64,000 bases of DNA from Lactuca virosa (GCA_928212115.1 CAKMRJ010005634.1:126023542-126087541), one strand, 5' to 3'; counted from the stretch's first letter, positions 23,293-34,856 are shown. Program-made: numbers and translations. Notes: a model not told the origin generated them from the sequence alone.

Positions 23293-23568
23293 GAGAAAAT
23301 GAAGTCATCGTGTTCATGTTGAAATTCGCCTTTAACGTGCGGATGAGATTTCTCAGAAGAACTTGAAAGAATTCAAAATTTAATGAATGAATTGATTAGA
23401 AACTCAAAATCGATTACTTGATTACACAATTCAAACGCAGAATCAAATCAAAACTGTAGATCAGAGATGATTTTCAGAATCAAACATTGCGGAAACTTTT
23501 GAGACAAATTCGTGATTCAAAAACTAGAGATTCAATTGAAAATCAGATCTTCGCAGTATTGATTCCTA

Positions 23569-23579
23569 CTCTGATACCA
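23569..23579 (-). other. Copia primer binding site
   Basis: Two bases inside the 5' LTR end, the minus strand reads TGGTATCAGAG, matching the 3' end of initiator tRNA-Met. It sits between the LTR at 23582 and gag. Confidence 0.9.
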
Positions 23580-23581
23580 AT

Positions 23582-23885
23582 TGTAGAAGTGTTTAATCGA
23601 GTATGAGAATCAAATCAGAGTAAAAGATGAACACAAGAAGTAAGTAAGGTCAGGTTTAGCTCATATTACTTTCAGAGAACAAGAGTACAAAACTGATAGT
23701 AAAACATGGAAAACTCTACTATCAACTCTATGTTCAGCTCCTATTTATAGGAGGCTGAAAGTACAAAAAATACTAAGGCTAGACATTACGCTTCGTTAAA
23801 AAGAAGCCTTAGCAAATACATAGAAAACATATGAAATTGACAAATACACAAACTTCGACATATTACAATATATTTCGACCCTACA
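23582..23885 (-). mobile_element. Copia 5' LTR
   Basis: A 304-bp LTR with intact TGTAG...CTACA ends, followed by the TSD caaag at 23886-23890. A minus-strand TATA box CTATAAATAG lies near 23741-23750. This is the promoter LTR of the copia element. Confidence 0.93.
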
Positions 23886-23890
23886 CAAAG

Positions 23891-24581
23891 ATGGAAGCTG
23901 ATTGGAGTTCACGGCCAGATGAAGTGTTCACGGCCCAAGAGCACTTGATGTTCTTGAGTTCACGGGCCAAACAGTGATGATGTTCTTGGGTTTTCGTTTG
24001 GTGCTCTTGATAAATTGCAGAACACTTGAAGTATCAAGTGTTTTTGGCCCAAGTATATGAACATTTGAGATTTTTTCTTGAAGAATTGAATAACATAAGG
24101 TGTGTTTAGCATGATCCAAAGGTGAAAGGAGGATCTTTGGATGATAGATGAGAGCAAACTTGAGTTTTTGGCTGATGAACTTTAAGAGAGAAAATTGTGT
24201 TTGTGGCCAAAGTGTGAAGAATGAGAGAAAAAATGAGTGTCTCGCATATATATAGTCCGAGGTTCACGACCCGAAGGTTCACGGCCCAAAGGCGGTTTAC
24301 GAGGGTTCACGGCCTGCGAAGGGTTCACGACCGTGAACCGTTTGCAGTCCGAGGTGGTTTGCCGTTAGAATGTTGTTCACGATCTGAAGGTAAGAAAAAA
24401 TGGTCTTCGGACTTCATGTTTTTACTTCTTAAATTATACAACACTCTTATCAAGTGTTTTTGATGTTTCAAATATAATTATTTTAACTTTATTAAAATAA
24501 TAAATCATTAAATTTGACTTTTATTTGACAAGAATTGATTTGAGTTGACTTTTATTATACTGAAAATAACGGGATGTTACA
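23891..24581 (-). mobile_element. Element A 3' LTR, second part (promoter region)
   Basis: It continues the LTR interrupted at 5738 and ends GGGATGTTACA. The minus-strand TATA-like CTATATATATG lies at 24245-24255. Upstream of it (24261-24390) are repeated GGTTCACGGCC words and the 18-bp palindrome GGTTCACGACCGTGAACC (24322-24339). More of these words lie downstream at 23905-23975. Short ORFs here are shadows. Confidence 0.9.
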
Positions 24582-24602
24582 TTATCCCCCCGTTAGAAGG
24601 AA
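24582..24602 (-). other. Element A polypurine tract
   Basis: On the minus strand AACGGGGGGATAA ends directly at the LTR start TGTAACATCCCG. It is the plus-strand primer of element A and confirms its orientation. Confidence 0.85.
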
Positions 24603-24684
24603 TTTCGTCCCGAAATTTAAGATTATACAAATACACTAAGACTAGGGAAAGAGATGTTGATACTTCTGTTTCATTTGATCTTCT

Positions 24685-25703
24685 CGCTCTCAAGTGAATT
24701 CAGGTCCTCGTTTTGCATTCCAACGAACATTCACTATCGGGATACGACTTTGTTTAGTTCTCTTGACTTCCCTATCTAGGATTTCTACAGGTTGTTCTAC
24801 GAAGTTGAGACTCTCATTTAATTCGATTTCGTTGAGTGGGATAACAAGAGTCTCGTCAGACAAACACTTCTTGAGATTTGAGACATTAAATACGGGATGA
24901 ATGTTACTGAGTTTTCCACGTTTGTAAGCAACAGGACCAATTCTAGCAATGATCTGGAATGATCCAATGTACCTTTGATTTAGTTTTCCACGTTTACCAA
25001 AACATATCAAACCTTTCCAGGGTGATACCTTCAATAGAACGTGATCACCAACTTGGAACTCCAAGGGTTTTCGTCGTTTATCCGCATAACTCTTATGTCT
25101 ATCTCGCGAAGCTTTCAACCGTTCCCAGATTTGGACTATCTTTTCTGTGGTTTCACGAATGATCTTGGGACCGGTTAGAGTACTATCAGGTATTTGGTTC
25201 TTTGCTAGTTGCGTATCATCCACTTCAGCCCAACACAAAGGGGATCTACACTTACGGCCATAGAGAGCTTCAAAGGGTGCAACTTTAATGCTAGTGTGAT
25301 AGTTGTTGTTGTAGGAGAATTCAACAAGTGGTAAATGGGTATCCCAAGTTTTACCGAAATCTATCACACAACCCCTTAACATGTCTTCCAGCGTTTGAAT
25401 TGTTCTCTCGCTTTGCCCATCAGTCTGAGGATGATACGCTGTACTCATGTCAAGATTTGTTCCCAAGGATTTTTGCAATGATTGCCAAAACCGCGAGGTA
25501 AATCTATATTCTCGGTCAGAGATAATAGATATTGGCACACCATGCAACCGTACTATTTCTTTTATGTATGTCCTTGTTAACTTCTCCATTTTATCTATTT
25601 CTTTTATTGGCAGGAAGTGGGCGGATTTAGTTAATCTATCGACCATAACCAAAATGGTATCATGACCACCCGTTGTTCTGGGTAACTTGGTTATGAAATC
25701 CAT
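24685..25703 (-). pseudogene. Element A integrase core and C-terminal part
   Basis: The frame starts MDFITKLPRTT (first catalytic Asp), then has SDREYRFTSRFW (second Asp), QTDGQSERTIQTLED (catalytic Glu), the GPY-like tail and RWNAKRGPEFT, the start of a chromodomain-like segment. The start is not a real initiator: a TGA replaces the Arg codon of WKWERITMDF seen in element D (CGA to TGA). The end is a TGA replacing the Trp codon of FTWER. Integrase would insert cDNA; the tail may steer it to heterochromatin. Confidence 0.92.
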
Positions 25704-25709
25704 TGTAAT

Positions 25710-26490
25710 TCACTCCCACTTCCACTCAGGTATTTCTGGCTGTTGAAGTAAACCTGAGGGCTTTTGATTTTCTACTTTGACTTTGGCACAAGTTAGACAC
25801 TTGCCTACAAAAGTAGCTATTTCGGCTTTCATGTTTGGCCACCAATAGAGTTTCTTTAGGTCCAGATACATCTTGTCTGAACCCGGGTGAATAGAGTATC
25901 GAGTTTTATGGGCTTCATTCATGACAACATTTCTATAGCCACCGAGTTTCGGTGTCCAGATTCGATTCATGAAAATAACGAACTCCATCACCCTTGATTT
26001 CCAAATTCTTTTTCCATTCCCCTCAAGGCTTCACCTGTCATGTTCACATGTTTCAAGGCTTCCAACTGAGCCTCCTTGATTTGTGCGGATAAGTGGGAAT
26101 GGATAGTCATAGTCAGAGACTTTACTCGGCGGCCCGAGTACTCTTTCCGACTAAGGGCATCTGCTACCACATTGGCCTTTCCGGGGTGATAACGAATCTC
26201 ACATTCATAATCATTTAGTAGCTCTACCCATCGTCGTTGCCTCATGTTAAGTTCTTTCTGATCAAAGATGTGCTGAAGGCTTTTATGATCAGTAAAGACT
26301 ATGCACTTTGTACCATATAGATAATGTCTCTAGATCTTCAAGGCAAAAACCACTGCTCCCAATTCGAGATCGTGCGTAGTATAATTGACTTCGTAGTTCT
26401 TAAGCTATCTCGAGGCATAGGTTATAACCTTTCCTCGTTGCATAAGAACACAAACTAGCCCTTGATTAGACGTGTCGCAGTAGACTACAA
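25710..26490 (-). pseudogene. Element A RNase H end and integrase zinc-binding domain
   Basis: The frame 25710-25991 carries the H-H-C-C integrase zinc domain (HKTRYSIHPG, KCLTCAKVK) and WKWE before the stop. The frame 25988-26245 carries RNase H sequence with MRQRRWVELLNDY and YHPGKANVVADALSR. Between 26245 and 26490 the homology continues (HDLELGAVVFALK type) but is broken by stops at positions that normally encode Gln and Trp. Confidence 0.88.
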
Positions 26491-26494
26491 AATC

Positions 26495-27342
26495 TTACGT
26501 CCCTTCTGGGAGGGACAAGATCGGTGCACTGCAGAGGGCTAGTTTTAAGGTCTGGAAACCAGTTTCTTGTTTCTCCTCCCATTCGAATGACACACCTTTT
26601 TGATTCAAGGTGGTAAGTGGCTTTGCAATCTTCGAAAAGTTCTGAATGAATCTCCTATAGTAGCCAGCGAGACCTAGAAACTGTCGAATTTCTGTTGGGG
26701 TTTGTGGGGTCGCCCAACTTTCGGTAGCCTTGATCTTGGAAGGATCAACATGTATTCCATCCTTGCTGACTACATGACCTAGGAACTCCACCTTTCGAAT
26801 CCAGAATTCGCATTTGGAGAACTTCACATACAATTTCTCTGCCCTCAAAGTTTCCAGAACTTATCTCAAGTGTTGGTTGTGTTCTTCCTTACTCTGAGAA
26901 TAGACTAGTATATCGTCAATGAAGACAATGACGAACTTGTCCAAGTAAGGTCGACACACTCAATTCATAAGGTTCATGAATGTTGCAGGTGCATTCGTTA
27001 GACCAAAGGGCATCACTACAAATTCGTAGTGACCGTAGCGAGTTCTGAAAGCAGTCTTCGGAATTTTTGTCTCCTGGACTCGCAGTTGGTGATATCCTGA
27101 TCTCAGGTCAATATTGGAGAGAAGAAACTAGCTCCTTGGAGTTGATCAAAGAGGTCATCTATCCGTGGCAAAGGGTATCGGTTTTTAATGGTATGTTTGT
27201 TTAATTCCCGGTAGTCCATGCACATACGAAATGATCCGTCCTTCTTTTTCACGAACAAGATCGGCGCTCCCCAGGGTGAGAAGTTTGGTCTAATGAAGAC
27301 TTTGCTGAGTAGTTCGTTCAGCTGGCTGGATAGTTCTTGCAT
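26495..27342 (-). pseudogene. Element A reverse transcriptase
   Basis: The frame 27103-27342 has SPWGAPILFVKKKDGS, MDYRELNKHTIKNRYPLPR and DDLFDQLQGASFF. The middle part (26850-27100, other frame) encodes YGHYEFVVMPFGLTNAP and VFIDDILVYS, the catalytic box, with a TGA in place of the Arg codon in LMNRVC. The frame 26495-26848 has KCEFWIRKVEFLGHVVS and LGLAGYYRRFI, the connection domain. It would make cDNA. Several stops and frameshifts inactivate it. Confidence 0.92.
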
Positions 27343-27712
27343 TTCTGAGGTGCAAGATGATACGGGGCTTTAGCTACAGGGGTTAGCTCCGGGAATCAAG
27401 TCGATTCGGAATTCGACTTGGCGTTCAGGAGGGACTCCTGAAATATCTTCAGGGAACACATCAGGGAAATCACAGACTTCAGGGATATCCTTGATGTTTT
27501 TCACTTCTTGTGTCTTATCAACAACGTGAGCTAAGAGGCGGAGTAATCTTTACGAAGATACTTTTGAGCCTTGACGCAAGAAATGATTTGAAGATTCGCA
27601 CTAGATTTGTCGCCATAAATAACGAGAAATTCGTTACTTGGCAGATTAAGACGGATGGCTTTCTTGTAACAAAGGATATCAGCACGGTGAAGACTTAACC
27701 AATCCATGCTGA
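27343..27712 (-). pseudogene. Element A protease-RT linker
   Basis: Decayed minus-strand pol between protease and RT. The PVASP-like proline-rich segment expected before RT (IDLIPGANP type) is visible near 27380-27420 but in a broken frame. No separate gene. Confidence 0.55.
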
Positions 27713-28843
27713 TTATGATGTCAAAACTTTAATCGAGACCGGCATAAGGTCAATTTGGAATGAATGGTTATTTAGAGTAAGTGTGCATCCTATGTATATG
27801 TCATTGGTACTTTCGGTTTTTCCGTTGGCCATCTCAACGGTGAATGTATCTTTTAGTGCTTTGGGATTTTGTTTTAGAAAGTGTTTGAACTTATGGCTTA
27901 CAAAACTTTTCTCTCCACCGGTATCGAAAAGAATGCATGCGTAAGAGTCGTTGAGAAGGAACGTACGGGTCACCACATTAGGATTCGCTACTGCTTCTTC
28001 ATAACCAATCGCCAAGACTCTTCCAGTACCACCAACGTTCTTTAACTTAGGATAATTTTTCTTGAAATGCCCTACTTCCCCACATTCATAGCATGCTTGG
28101 CTCACTCCTGCAGCAGGGACTTGTGAAATAGGCTGCGCTGGTGCCCTACAGAAACGGGCAGTATGCCCCTTTCTGTTACAATTCTTGCAGTGCATTTCTC
28201 TACAAGCTCCAGTATGATGGAAGTTGCATTTATTGCACTTTGGCAAAGATCCAACATATCTACTTGGGGTTGCTGAAGTGGTAGACAAAGTGGTAGGAAC
28301 AGGAGTTGGAACAGCAGCAGGAACAATAGCAGCGTGTGTTGCCACTGTTTGTTGCTTTTTCGAGGGCTCTTGAGACGATTGCCTTTTTCTCTTGTTCCAG
28401 AATTTCTTCTTCTTATTGCTCCCTTCCTTGGGTTTCTCCGGGATAGGTACCATAGAGCCATGACGAACTCCGTAGTCTACTAGTGTCTGTGCCAAACGCT
28501 TGGCACTGTCAAAGGTGAGAGGGTTAGCAGCTATAACATTTCCTTGTATCTGAGGAGAGAGTCCCCAGATATACCTCTCAACTTTCTTGCTCTCGGTGGG
28601 AACCATCACTTGACATAGAATAACCAAATCACTGAACTTGGCAGTATATGCAATTATATCGGAGTCTTTCATCGTCAGACTCCAAAGTTCTTCCTCTAGA
28701 TTTTGAATTTCGCCGCGGGGACAATATTCTGCTAGCATCAGGGTTTTTAGATCATCCCAGCTTATAGCATTGGCGACTGGAATGGATAAGGATTTGACAT
28801 AGCCATTCCACCAGGAAAGGGCTCTCTGTCCAGGAAGGTACAT
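27713..28843 (-). pseudogene. Element A gag C-terminus, zinc knuckles and protease
   Basis: The first part has capsid sequence (ALSWWNGYV, LKTLMLAEYCPRGEIQNLEEELW). Zinc fingers follow: a CNKCNFHHTGAC-like box, CKNCNRKGHTARFC (intact CCHC) and CYECGEVGHFKKNY, where the last Cys is now Tyr. Protease follows with VVTRTFLLNDSYACILFDTGGEKSFVS, in which D-T-G is the active site. The VVTRTFLL join is continuous here, unlike element E. The true gag start lies upstream, beyond a frame break at 28850-28900. Confidence 0.9.
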
Positions 28844-28889
28844 TCTGCAAACTTGACTTTTCTTGCTTCAGGTCATGCACAAATTTCAA

Positions 28890-29243
28890 ACACTTATTCT
28901 ATCTTCTCGAACCAGCACGTCAGATCAATGACACCTCCGGTGCCATAAAAAGTTATGGGCTTTGCATTAGTAAAGTCTTTATAGGAACACTCATAAGGGT
29001 GTCCAAGACCTTCACCATGGCCGGAAACTGGAGCACCACTGCATGCCCCGCTATTACCATTGGAGCTGATTTGTGCCATGGCAGCAGCCACAGCAGTAGC
29101 CACTGCAGCCCGAAAGACAGTAGCGTCAAATTGTGGAGGAGGTGGTGGCGGTGGAGGAGGTGGCGGTGTTTCATTGTCATTGACATGTCTCGGATTCTTT
29201 CTGTTTGACTTTTTGGGAGGTATCTTTAGCTTCAAGATATGAA
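28890..29243 (-). pseudogene. Element A gag, proline-run segment
   Basis: Minus-strand frame with IPPKKSNRKNPRH, a run of 11 prolines, FRAAVATAVAAAMAQ, and YKDFTNAKPITFYGTGG leading to CWFEKIE, the conserved gypsy gag capsid entry. The frame upstream of IPPKK (29245-29490) is AT-rich and unlike protein, and ends in a pyrimidine tract plus AG, suggesting an intron boundary. Confidence 0.8.
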
Positions 29244-29622
29244 AATGGAAAGGCAGTAAGACATCAATAGTGATAATAAAATCAAATGTCTTTGAACTAA
29301 TTACATTAGTTCTACAGGTATTCAGAAAAAGTTTACATAGTAGTCCAATACAAGGAACAACTTGTAAAATGACATTGTGAAATTGGATAGTGATTTTTTT
29401 AAAGGAAATAATATGCTTGTTATATATTGCTATATTAATTACATAGAATTCGGGAAAATTTGACCTTGTAGTAGGTCTACAATATACCAACTTAACTGAA
29501 AACTTGACAACATACTGACCAGTCGAAAATAAAATTTCGAGGTCGTACTATGTGCATGAAAACATCACTAGTTTATATACATGGATTTAGACTACATCCC
29601 AAAAGAGTAAGTAGAGTATGCT

Positions 29623-30250
29623 CTACTCGTGAGGAGTACGGTTCAGATTCCTACTAGATTCAGCACTGAACCTAGCCAACTGGCGTTCTGTGGCATACAT
29701 ACGCCTTTCTAATATCACTTGACGTTCTCGAAGTTCTCTAACTTCAGTTCGGCTTGCCGCTAGTTCCCTTCGTAAGGTTTCGGTAATATTCCTTGTTGTC
29801 TCATGGTTTCTAATCAGGTGGTGAAGACGGACTGTGTTAACTCTTGTGGTAGCACTAACTTGTATGACTCCGTCGATAGCAGATCTTCCTTGTTCATCGT
29901 TACGCGCAACCCGACGAACTAACACATGAAGGGCTCTGTCTGCTGAGCCTCCTTCGTCAAGATTGTAAAAGCTTCGATCTCCATTATATGGATGGTTCTG
30001 ACCCTGCTCATGACTCCACCTATCAATGTCAACTGCCCACTGAGGTGTCGGACCATGAAAATTTTGTCGAGGATTGGGATTTTGGGCAACTTGAGGTGGG
30101 TTATAGGCTCCTGATTCTGAGTCAGAATCTTCAGGAAAATCCTCTTCTATTGGGTCTGCAGGGATCATCCTCTGGTTCAGCATTGAGCCATCCTCCATTC
30201 CCTTGATTGGGAAAGTACGGATCTCCCGGTACATGAAAATCAGCCATGCT
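29623..30250 (-). pseudogene. Element A gag N-terminal exon-like frame
   Basis: A better start than the longest frame is the ATG near 30248 giving MADFHVPGDPYFPNQGN. A frameshift near 30170 leads into the frame with DSDSESGAYNPPQ, WAVDIDRWSHEQ, and a helical tail RTEVRELRERQVILERRMY, ending NRTPHE. It is acidic then coiled. It is separated from the rest of gag by about 390 bp of AT-rich DNA, a possible intron. Confidence 0.65.
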
Positions 30251-30277
30251 ATCTATGCGAGAATAGGGAGGTAAGAG

Positions 30278-30423
30278 ACATCTAATAGATTTTGATAAGT
30301 TCAAATAAACAATTTCAAGTTTCCGTATAAGAAACTTATATTTAACAATTAATGTATTTTGTATAACATGACTTGTACTGGGTACATCTAATAAATTTTG
30401 ATAAGTTCAAATAAACAATTTCA
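30278..30423. repeat. 106-bp-spaced direct repeat at the element A deletion junction
   Basis: A word of about 39 bp (ending AAATAAACAATTTCA) occurs at 30278-30316 and 30384-30423 with one difference in most positions. The second copy ends where the LTR resumes (CAGGCG). About 650 bp of LTR, plus the PBS and leader, are missing here compared with the other LTR. Confidence 0.8.
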
Positions 30424-32033
30424 GGCGTCATAATATGTAAGACATTTGTCACCCCAGACATGCCTGCCTAACTGTAGCTAGCAGTTCAGGTGTGGGATTG
30501 TCAGTCCCATATATATCTATATACAAGTGTTACGCTCTCCCTCCAGGAGACTCTGGTTATAATTTCAGGACTTGGTTGGTACTCAGAAAAGTACATGAAG
30601 GTAGTCTCACAAATGCTATATTGATGATTACGCGTAGAACATTGAAAGGTTACTTTGTAATAGATACACTGCAAGTAAGTTTCATAAAATGTATAGAATA
30701 TAGTTTATAAGTTTGTTTTTAGTAAAGTAATCTGCTTCTTTTCTAATAGTTATCCTCTGTTTGTTTTCCGTTATGTACTAGGTTTGTTTTCCTGTTATGT
30801 ACTTTGAAACTTGAAACTAATGAATGAGTCCTCTAAACTATACCTATTATAGTTTAGCTGTTTGTTTTACTGTAAGCATCTGTAATACTGTTATTCCATG
30901 AAATTCTCTGTTTGTACCCATGTAGTATCAAATAGTTTGAAAACCATTTTATATTTATATAAATGTAATATTTATATAATTGTGATTAATTAGATCTTCG
31001 ATTAAATAACTTTACACCAAGCCCACAACCAAACAAGGAATAGGAAATGGGGTCAAATTACATATTCTAAATCTTTAGAATCCAAATTATATAATTTACA
31101 TAGATAGAAATTAAAAATCTTTTGAGATATTAACACAATTTTATTGTGTTTCGCTTGTATTCCCCCCCCCCCCTAAAATAGTTAAAAATCATAAAAATGT
31201 AGGGGTATGAACTCACCTTTCGTGAGTGATTTGATTGAAGATTTGATTTAGGATGTTACTTCCACGAGTGAAATCCCGTAGTAAAACAAGTCCTATATAG
31301 CAATTTGTATAGTATATAAGCAACCAATTAGTGAATAAAATCATAGGAATGATTGGAAAATTGGACTAATTTGTAAGTATAACTCACAAATAGGAGTGTT
31401 AGAAGCAAAGATGGAAGCTGATTGGAGTTCACGGCCAGATGAAGTGTTCACGACCCAAGATCACTTGATGTTCTTGAGTTCACGGCCCAAACAGTGATGA
31501 TGTTCTTGGGTTTTCGTTTGGTGCTCTTGATAAATTTAAGAACACTTGAAGATTCAAGTGTTTTTGGCCCAAGTATATGAACATTTGAGATGTTTTCTTG
31601 AAGAATTGAAGAACATAAGGTGTGTTTAGCAAGATCCAAAGGTGAAAGTAGGATCTTTGGATGATAGATGAGAGCAAACTTGAGTTTTTGGTTGATGAAC
31701 TTTGAGAGAGAAAAGTGTGTTTGCGGCTGAAGTATGAAGAATGAGAGAAAAAATGAGTGTCTCACATATATATAATCTGAGGTTCACGGCCCAAAGGCGG
31801 TTTGCGAGGTTTCACGGCCTGCGAAGGGTTCACGGTCGTGAAACGTTTGCGGTCCGAGGTGGTTTGCGGTTAGAATGTTGTTCACGGTCCGAAGGTAAGA
31901 AAAAATGGTCTTCGGACTTCATGTTTTTACTTCTTAAATTATACAACACTCTTATCAAGTGTTTTTGATGTTTCAAATATAATTATTTTAACTTTATTAA
32001 AATAATAAATCATTATGTTTGACTTTTATTTGA
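30424..32033 (-). mobile_element. Element A 5' LTR, first part (truncated)
   Basis: Collinear with the 3' LTR from 4718. It retains the structured block, with the palindrome mutated to ATATATATCTATAT, the poly-C run, the donor-like GTGAGTTC, the TTCACGGCC words and TATA. An inner deletion of about 56 bp near 31105 distinguishes it from the 3' LTR. It shows the empty site of the copia (gaagcaaagatgg, near 31393). Confidence 0.9.
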
Positions 32034-34794
32034 GACAAAATTGCAAAAATGGTCCTTGTGGTTTTGCCGATTTCTTGGGGTAAGGTCCAAAAAAAAGTTT
32101 ATTAGCAAAAAAGGTCCTTATTTGGCGGTTTAACTGTGGTTTTGGTCCCTATTTCGCTAACTTTAACATTTGGCTGTTAACTTTTTTAAAATGACAATTT
32201 TACCCTCAGGGACCATTTTTGCAGTTATCTCTTTTTACCAAATTACAAGGACCATTTCTGCAATTCTTGTTTTTAAATCTATTGAATTATCATATATTAA
32301 TTCTTCTTTCTTTTTAATTTTATTGAACTATTATACATTAATTATTTTTTTAATTTTAACTTTATTGGATTAATTTTTTTATCTGATTATTATATATCAG
32401 TTAATTTTATTTTTAATATATAATATTTATATATTAATAAATATTACATTATTATATTACTAATTTCTTTTAACTATTTTTTTAAAAAAAATTTATTGGA
32501 TTATTACATTTAATTTATTATATTCTATATATAATAAATAATATTTTAGTGGATCGTTAATTTATTTAAAATGTATAATATTAATTCTTTTTAATTTATT
32601 GGTTCTACCATAAAGTCTTCGGAATACGCAAAAGCACCGCATCTCACTGTCGAAAATCGTTGGGACCACCACTAATCACCTTCATCGGAGGTCCGACGGA
32701 AACACTACCAACATGTTTCACCCAACGCCGTTATCCAGTAGTCACCTGCGACAACCTCTTCACAATCCGTCAGAATCCTTTATATTTGCCACCAAGACTA
32801 TCGTTTCCCACTAGAACCATCACTATTTAAACCACCAAGAAGTCTAACCCAAACACCCCTGACAGTTCCTCCATTTGTTGCCTTTGACCAGCTTACGCCA
32901 CAAAATCATACTACCTGGTCAGTTCCTCCATTCGCTGGCTTCCACAACCCAGCACAATGTAACATCCCGATTCCCAGGTATGAGAATTTTTATGAAAAAA
33001 GGCAAATTTTCCTTGGAACTCGTCAAGTTGATGGCCTCAACTCGACGTGTTGAAAGTTTTTGGGCCGCAGATCTTTTTGGACCAACTCAACGAGTTGGAG
33101 AGGAAAACCCGACGAGTTGGTGGCTGAATATGAAAACCCTAATTTTTAGGGTGTTGCGCCCTATTTAAAGGCCTTAAGTCTCATTGATGGCCTCCCTAAT
33201 CTCCTCCTCTGTCCAGAAACCCTAGAATTCATGCATCTTACCCCAAGTTGAGTGTTTGAGCTTAAAAGTTGCTTCTTTGGTCTCATTTTTTGAAAGAACT
33301 TGAAGTTGGTGGTGCCTAGCTTGAAGGGAAAGCTATAGATCCAGAATCTCCTTGAGTTTAACTACTCCTTGAGTTTAGTTACTCTTTTGAAGTTGAGGAC
33401 CTGGGGTATTCCAACCCGATGGTTGATTGGACCCATAGTATGTTGTTTTGTATATGTGTTATTGTTTGTATGTGGGTACTTTGGGGGAACTCAATAAGCT
33501 TCGTGCTTACAGTTTTGGTTTATGGTTTCAGGTACTTCAGTAGATTATGGCAAGGTGAAGGGCGTGATCGTACATATCCTTGTGTTTTGGGGACTTATGA
33601 CTTCTGGGATACTCTGATAATAAAAATGTTTTGAAAACTATGTTGTAAATGACTCTGATTTTGAATAATGTTTTAAACACAATGGTTTCGTAAACACTTT
33701 TTAGAGAAAGGGTTGTTTTGAAAAAGTTTAAATTTTATTGAAATTTTATGGATGTTACCCACAACCTTATAACATCGAAGCCTCAATCCTGTACTACTTG
33801 AAAAGACCTAGTGGTAGATATGGTGGTTTGAAAACCCAATATCTAACATTGTCGCCATTGGCGGCAGTGTGGGTAGTCAATTCTTGTAGTTTTGGTTGAG
33901 AATGATAGATTATAGGCAACGATCGACGATTTCCGACAAGATGATGTGGCGATGCAAGGTGGTAGAAAGCAACGAATGGAGGAACTGACCAGGGGTGTTT
34001 GGATCGGACCTCCTGGTGGTTAACACAATATTGGTTGTAATAAAAAACGACCGACTTAGTGGCAAATCCGGAGGATTCCGACGAAATGTCAACAGGATGG
34101 TAGTGTTTCCATCGGAAATTCGATGAAGGTGATTGGCGGCGGTCCTGACGATTTTTAACGATGGGTTGCGGTGCTTTTACGCATTTTAATGACGTTGTGG
34201 TGGAACCAATAAAATTAAAAAGAATTAATACTACACAAATAAAACTAAATGTATAATCCAATGAAAAAAATGAATAACCTTTTTATTTATTTTTATGGTA
34301 AATTTAATCTAATAAAAAAAGAAATTAAAAAAATCCAATAAAAAAATTAAAAAAGAATTAATTAAAAGAAATTAATAATATAATATTATAATATTTATTT
34401 ATATATGAATATTATATATTAAAAATAAAATTAATTAATATATAATAATCAATTGAAAAATAATCCAATAAAAATGAAATTAAATAAAGAATTAATGTTT
34501 TAAAATTTAATAAAATTAAAAAGAAGAAGAATTAATGTATAATATTTCAATAAGATAAAAAAGAAAATTGCAAAAATGGTCCTTGTAGTTTGGTAAAAAG
34601 AGACAACTGCAGAAATGGCCCCTAAGGGTAAAATTGTCATTTTAAAAAAGTTAACAGCCAAACGTTAAAGTTAACGAAATAGGGACCAAAACCACAGCTA
34701 AACCACCAAATAAGGACCTTTTTTGCTAATAAATTTTTTTCGACCTTACACAAAGAAATCGGCAAACCACAGGGACCATTTTTGCAATTTTGTC
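32034..34794. mobile_element. Foldback Mutator-like element with arms near 0.9-1.0 kb
   Basis: The ends are GACAAAATTGCAAAAATGG and its reverse complement, flanked by the 9-bp duplication tttatttga (32025-32033, 34795-34803). A 9-bp duplication is typical of the Mutator superfamily. The left arm (32034-32956) matches the reverse complement of the right arm (about 33850-34794) along nearly its whole length, including AT-rich stretches. Without the inserted solo LTR it is about 1.95 kb with only a short unique centre. No transposase is seen, so it is non-autonomous. Confidence 0.9.
32958..33759 (+). mobile_element. Solo LTR inside the foldback element
   Basis: Starts TGTAACATCCCG and ends GGATGTTACC (last base changed from the usual A), with the TSD cacaa at 32953-32957 and 33760-33764. 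It has CAACTCGACGAGTTG-type palindromes (33015-33120), then AACCCTAATTTTTAGGGT (33135-33152), then the TATA box CTATTTAAAG (33161-33170), all on the plus strand. An acceptor-like TTTATGGTTTCAG ends at 33531. Confidence 0.88.
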
Positions 34795-34856
34795 TTTATT
34801 TGACAGGAATTGATTTGAGTTGACATTTATTATACTGAAAATAACGGGATGTTACA
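34795..34856 (-). mobile_element. Element A 5' LTR, terminal part
   Basis: Continues the LTR after the foldback element and ends GGGATGTTACA, followed by the TSD ctgtc (34857-34861). Confidence 0.9.

Larger units (their letters stand above)
5739..23885 (-). mobile_element. Large Ty1/copia element with an extra 3' ORF
   Basis: Two 304-bp LTRs (5739-6042, 23582-23885), a PBS, a PPT and a 5-bp TSD define the element. The minus-strand order is gag with one zinc knuckle, a long linker, protease, integrase, RT, RNase H, then an additional ORF region before the 3' LTR. The integrase-before-RT order proves copia. Removing two solo LTRs with their TSDs and one 592-bp duplication leaves about 13.6 kb. 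That is large for copia, and its LTRs are short for that size. The extra ORF recalls the SIRE/Maximus-type lineage, but no membrane segments are seen. The copy is defective. Confidence 0.93.

Noticed and set aside
33163..33634. Plus-strand frame at 33419-33634 as a gene
   Set aside because: It lies inside the solo LTR 32958-33759 and overlaps the candidate acceptor; no conserved domain.
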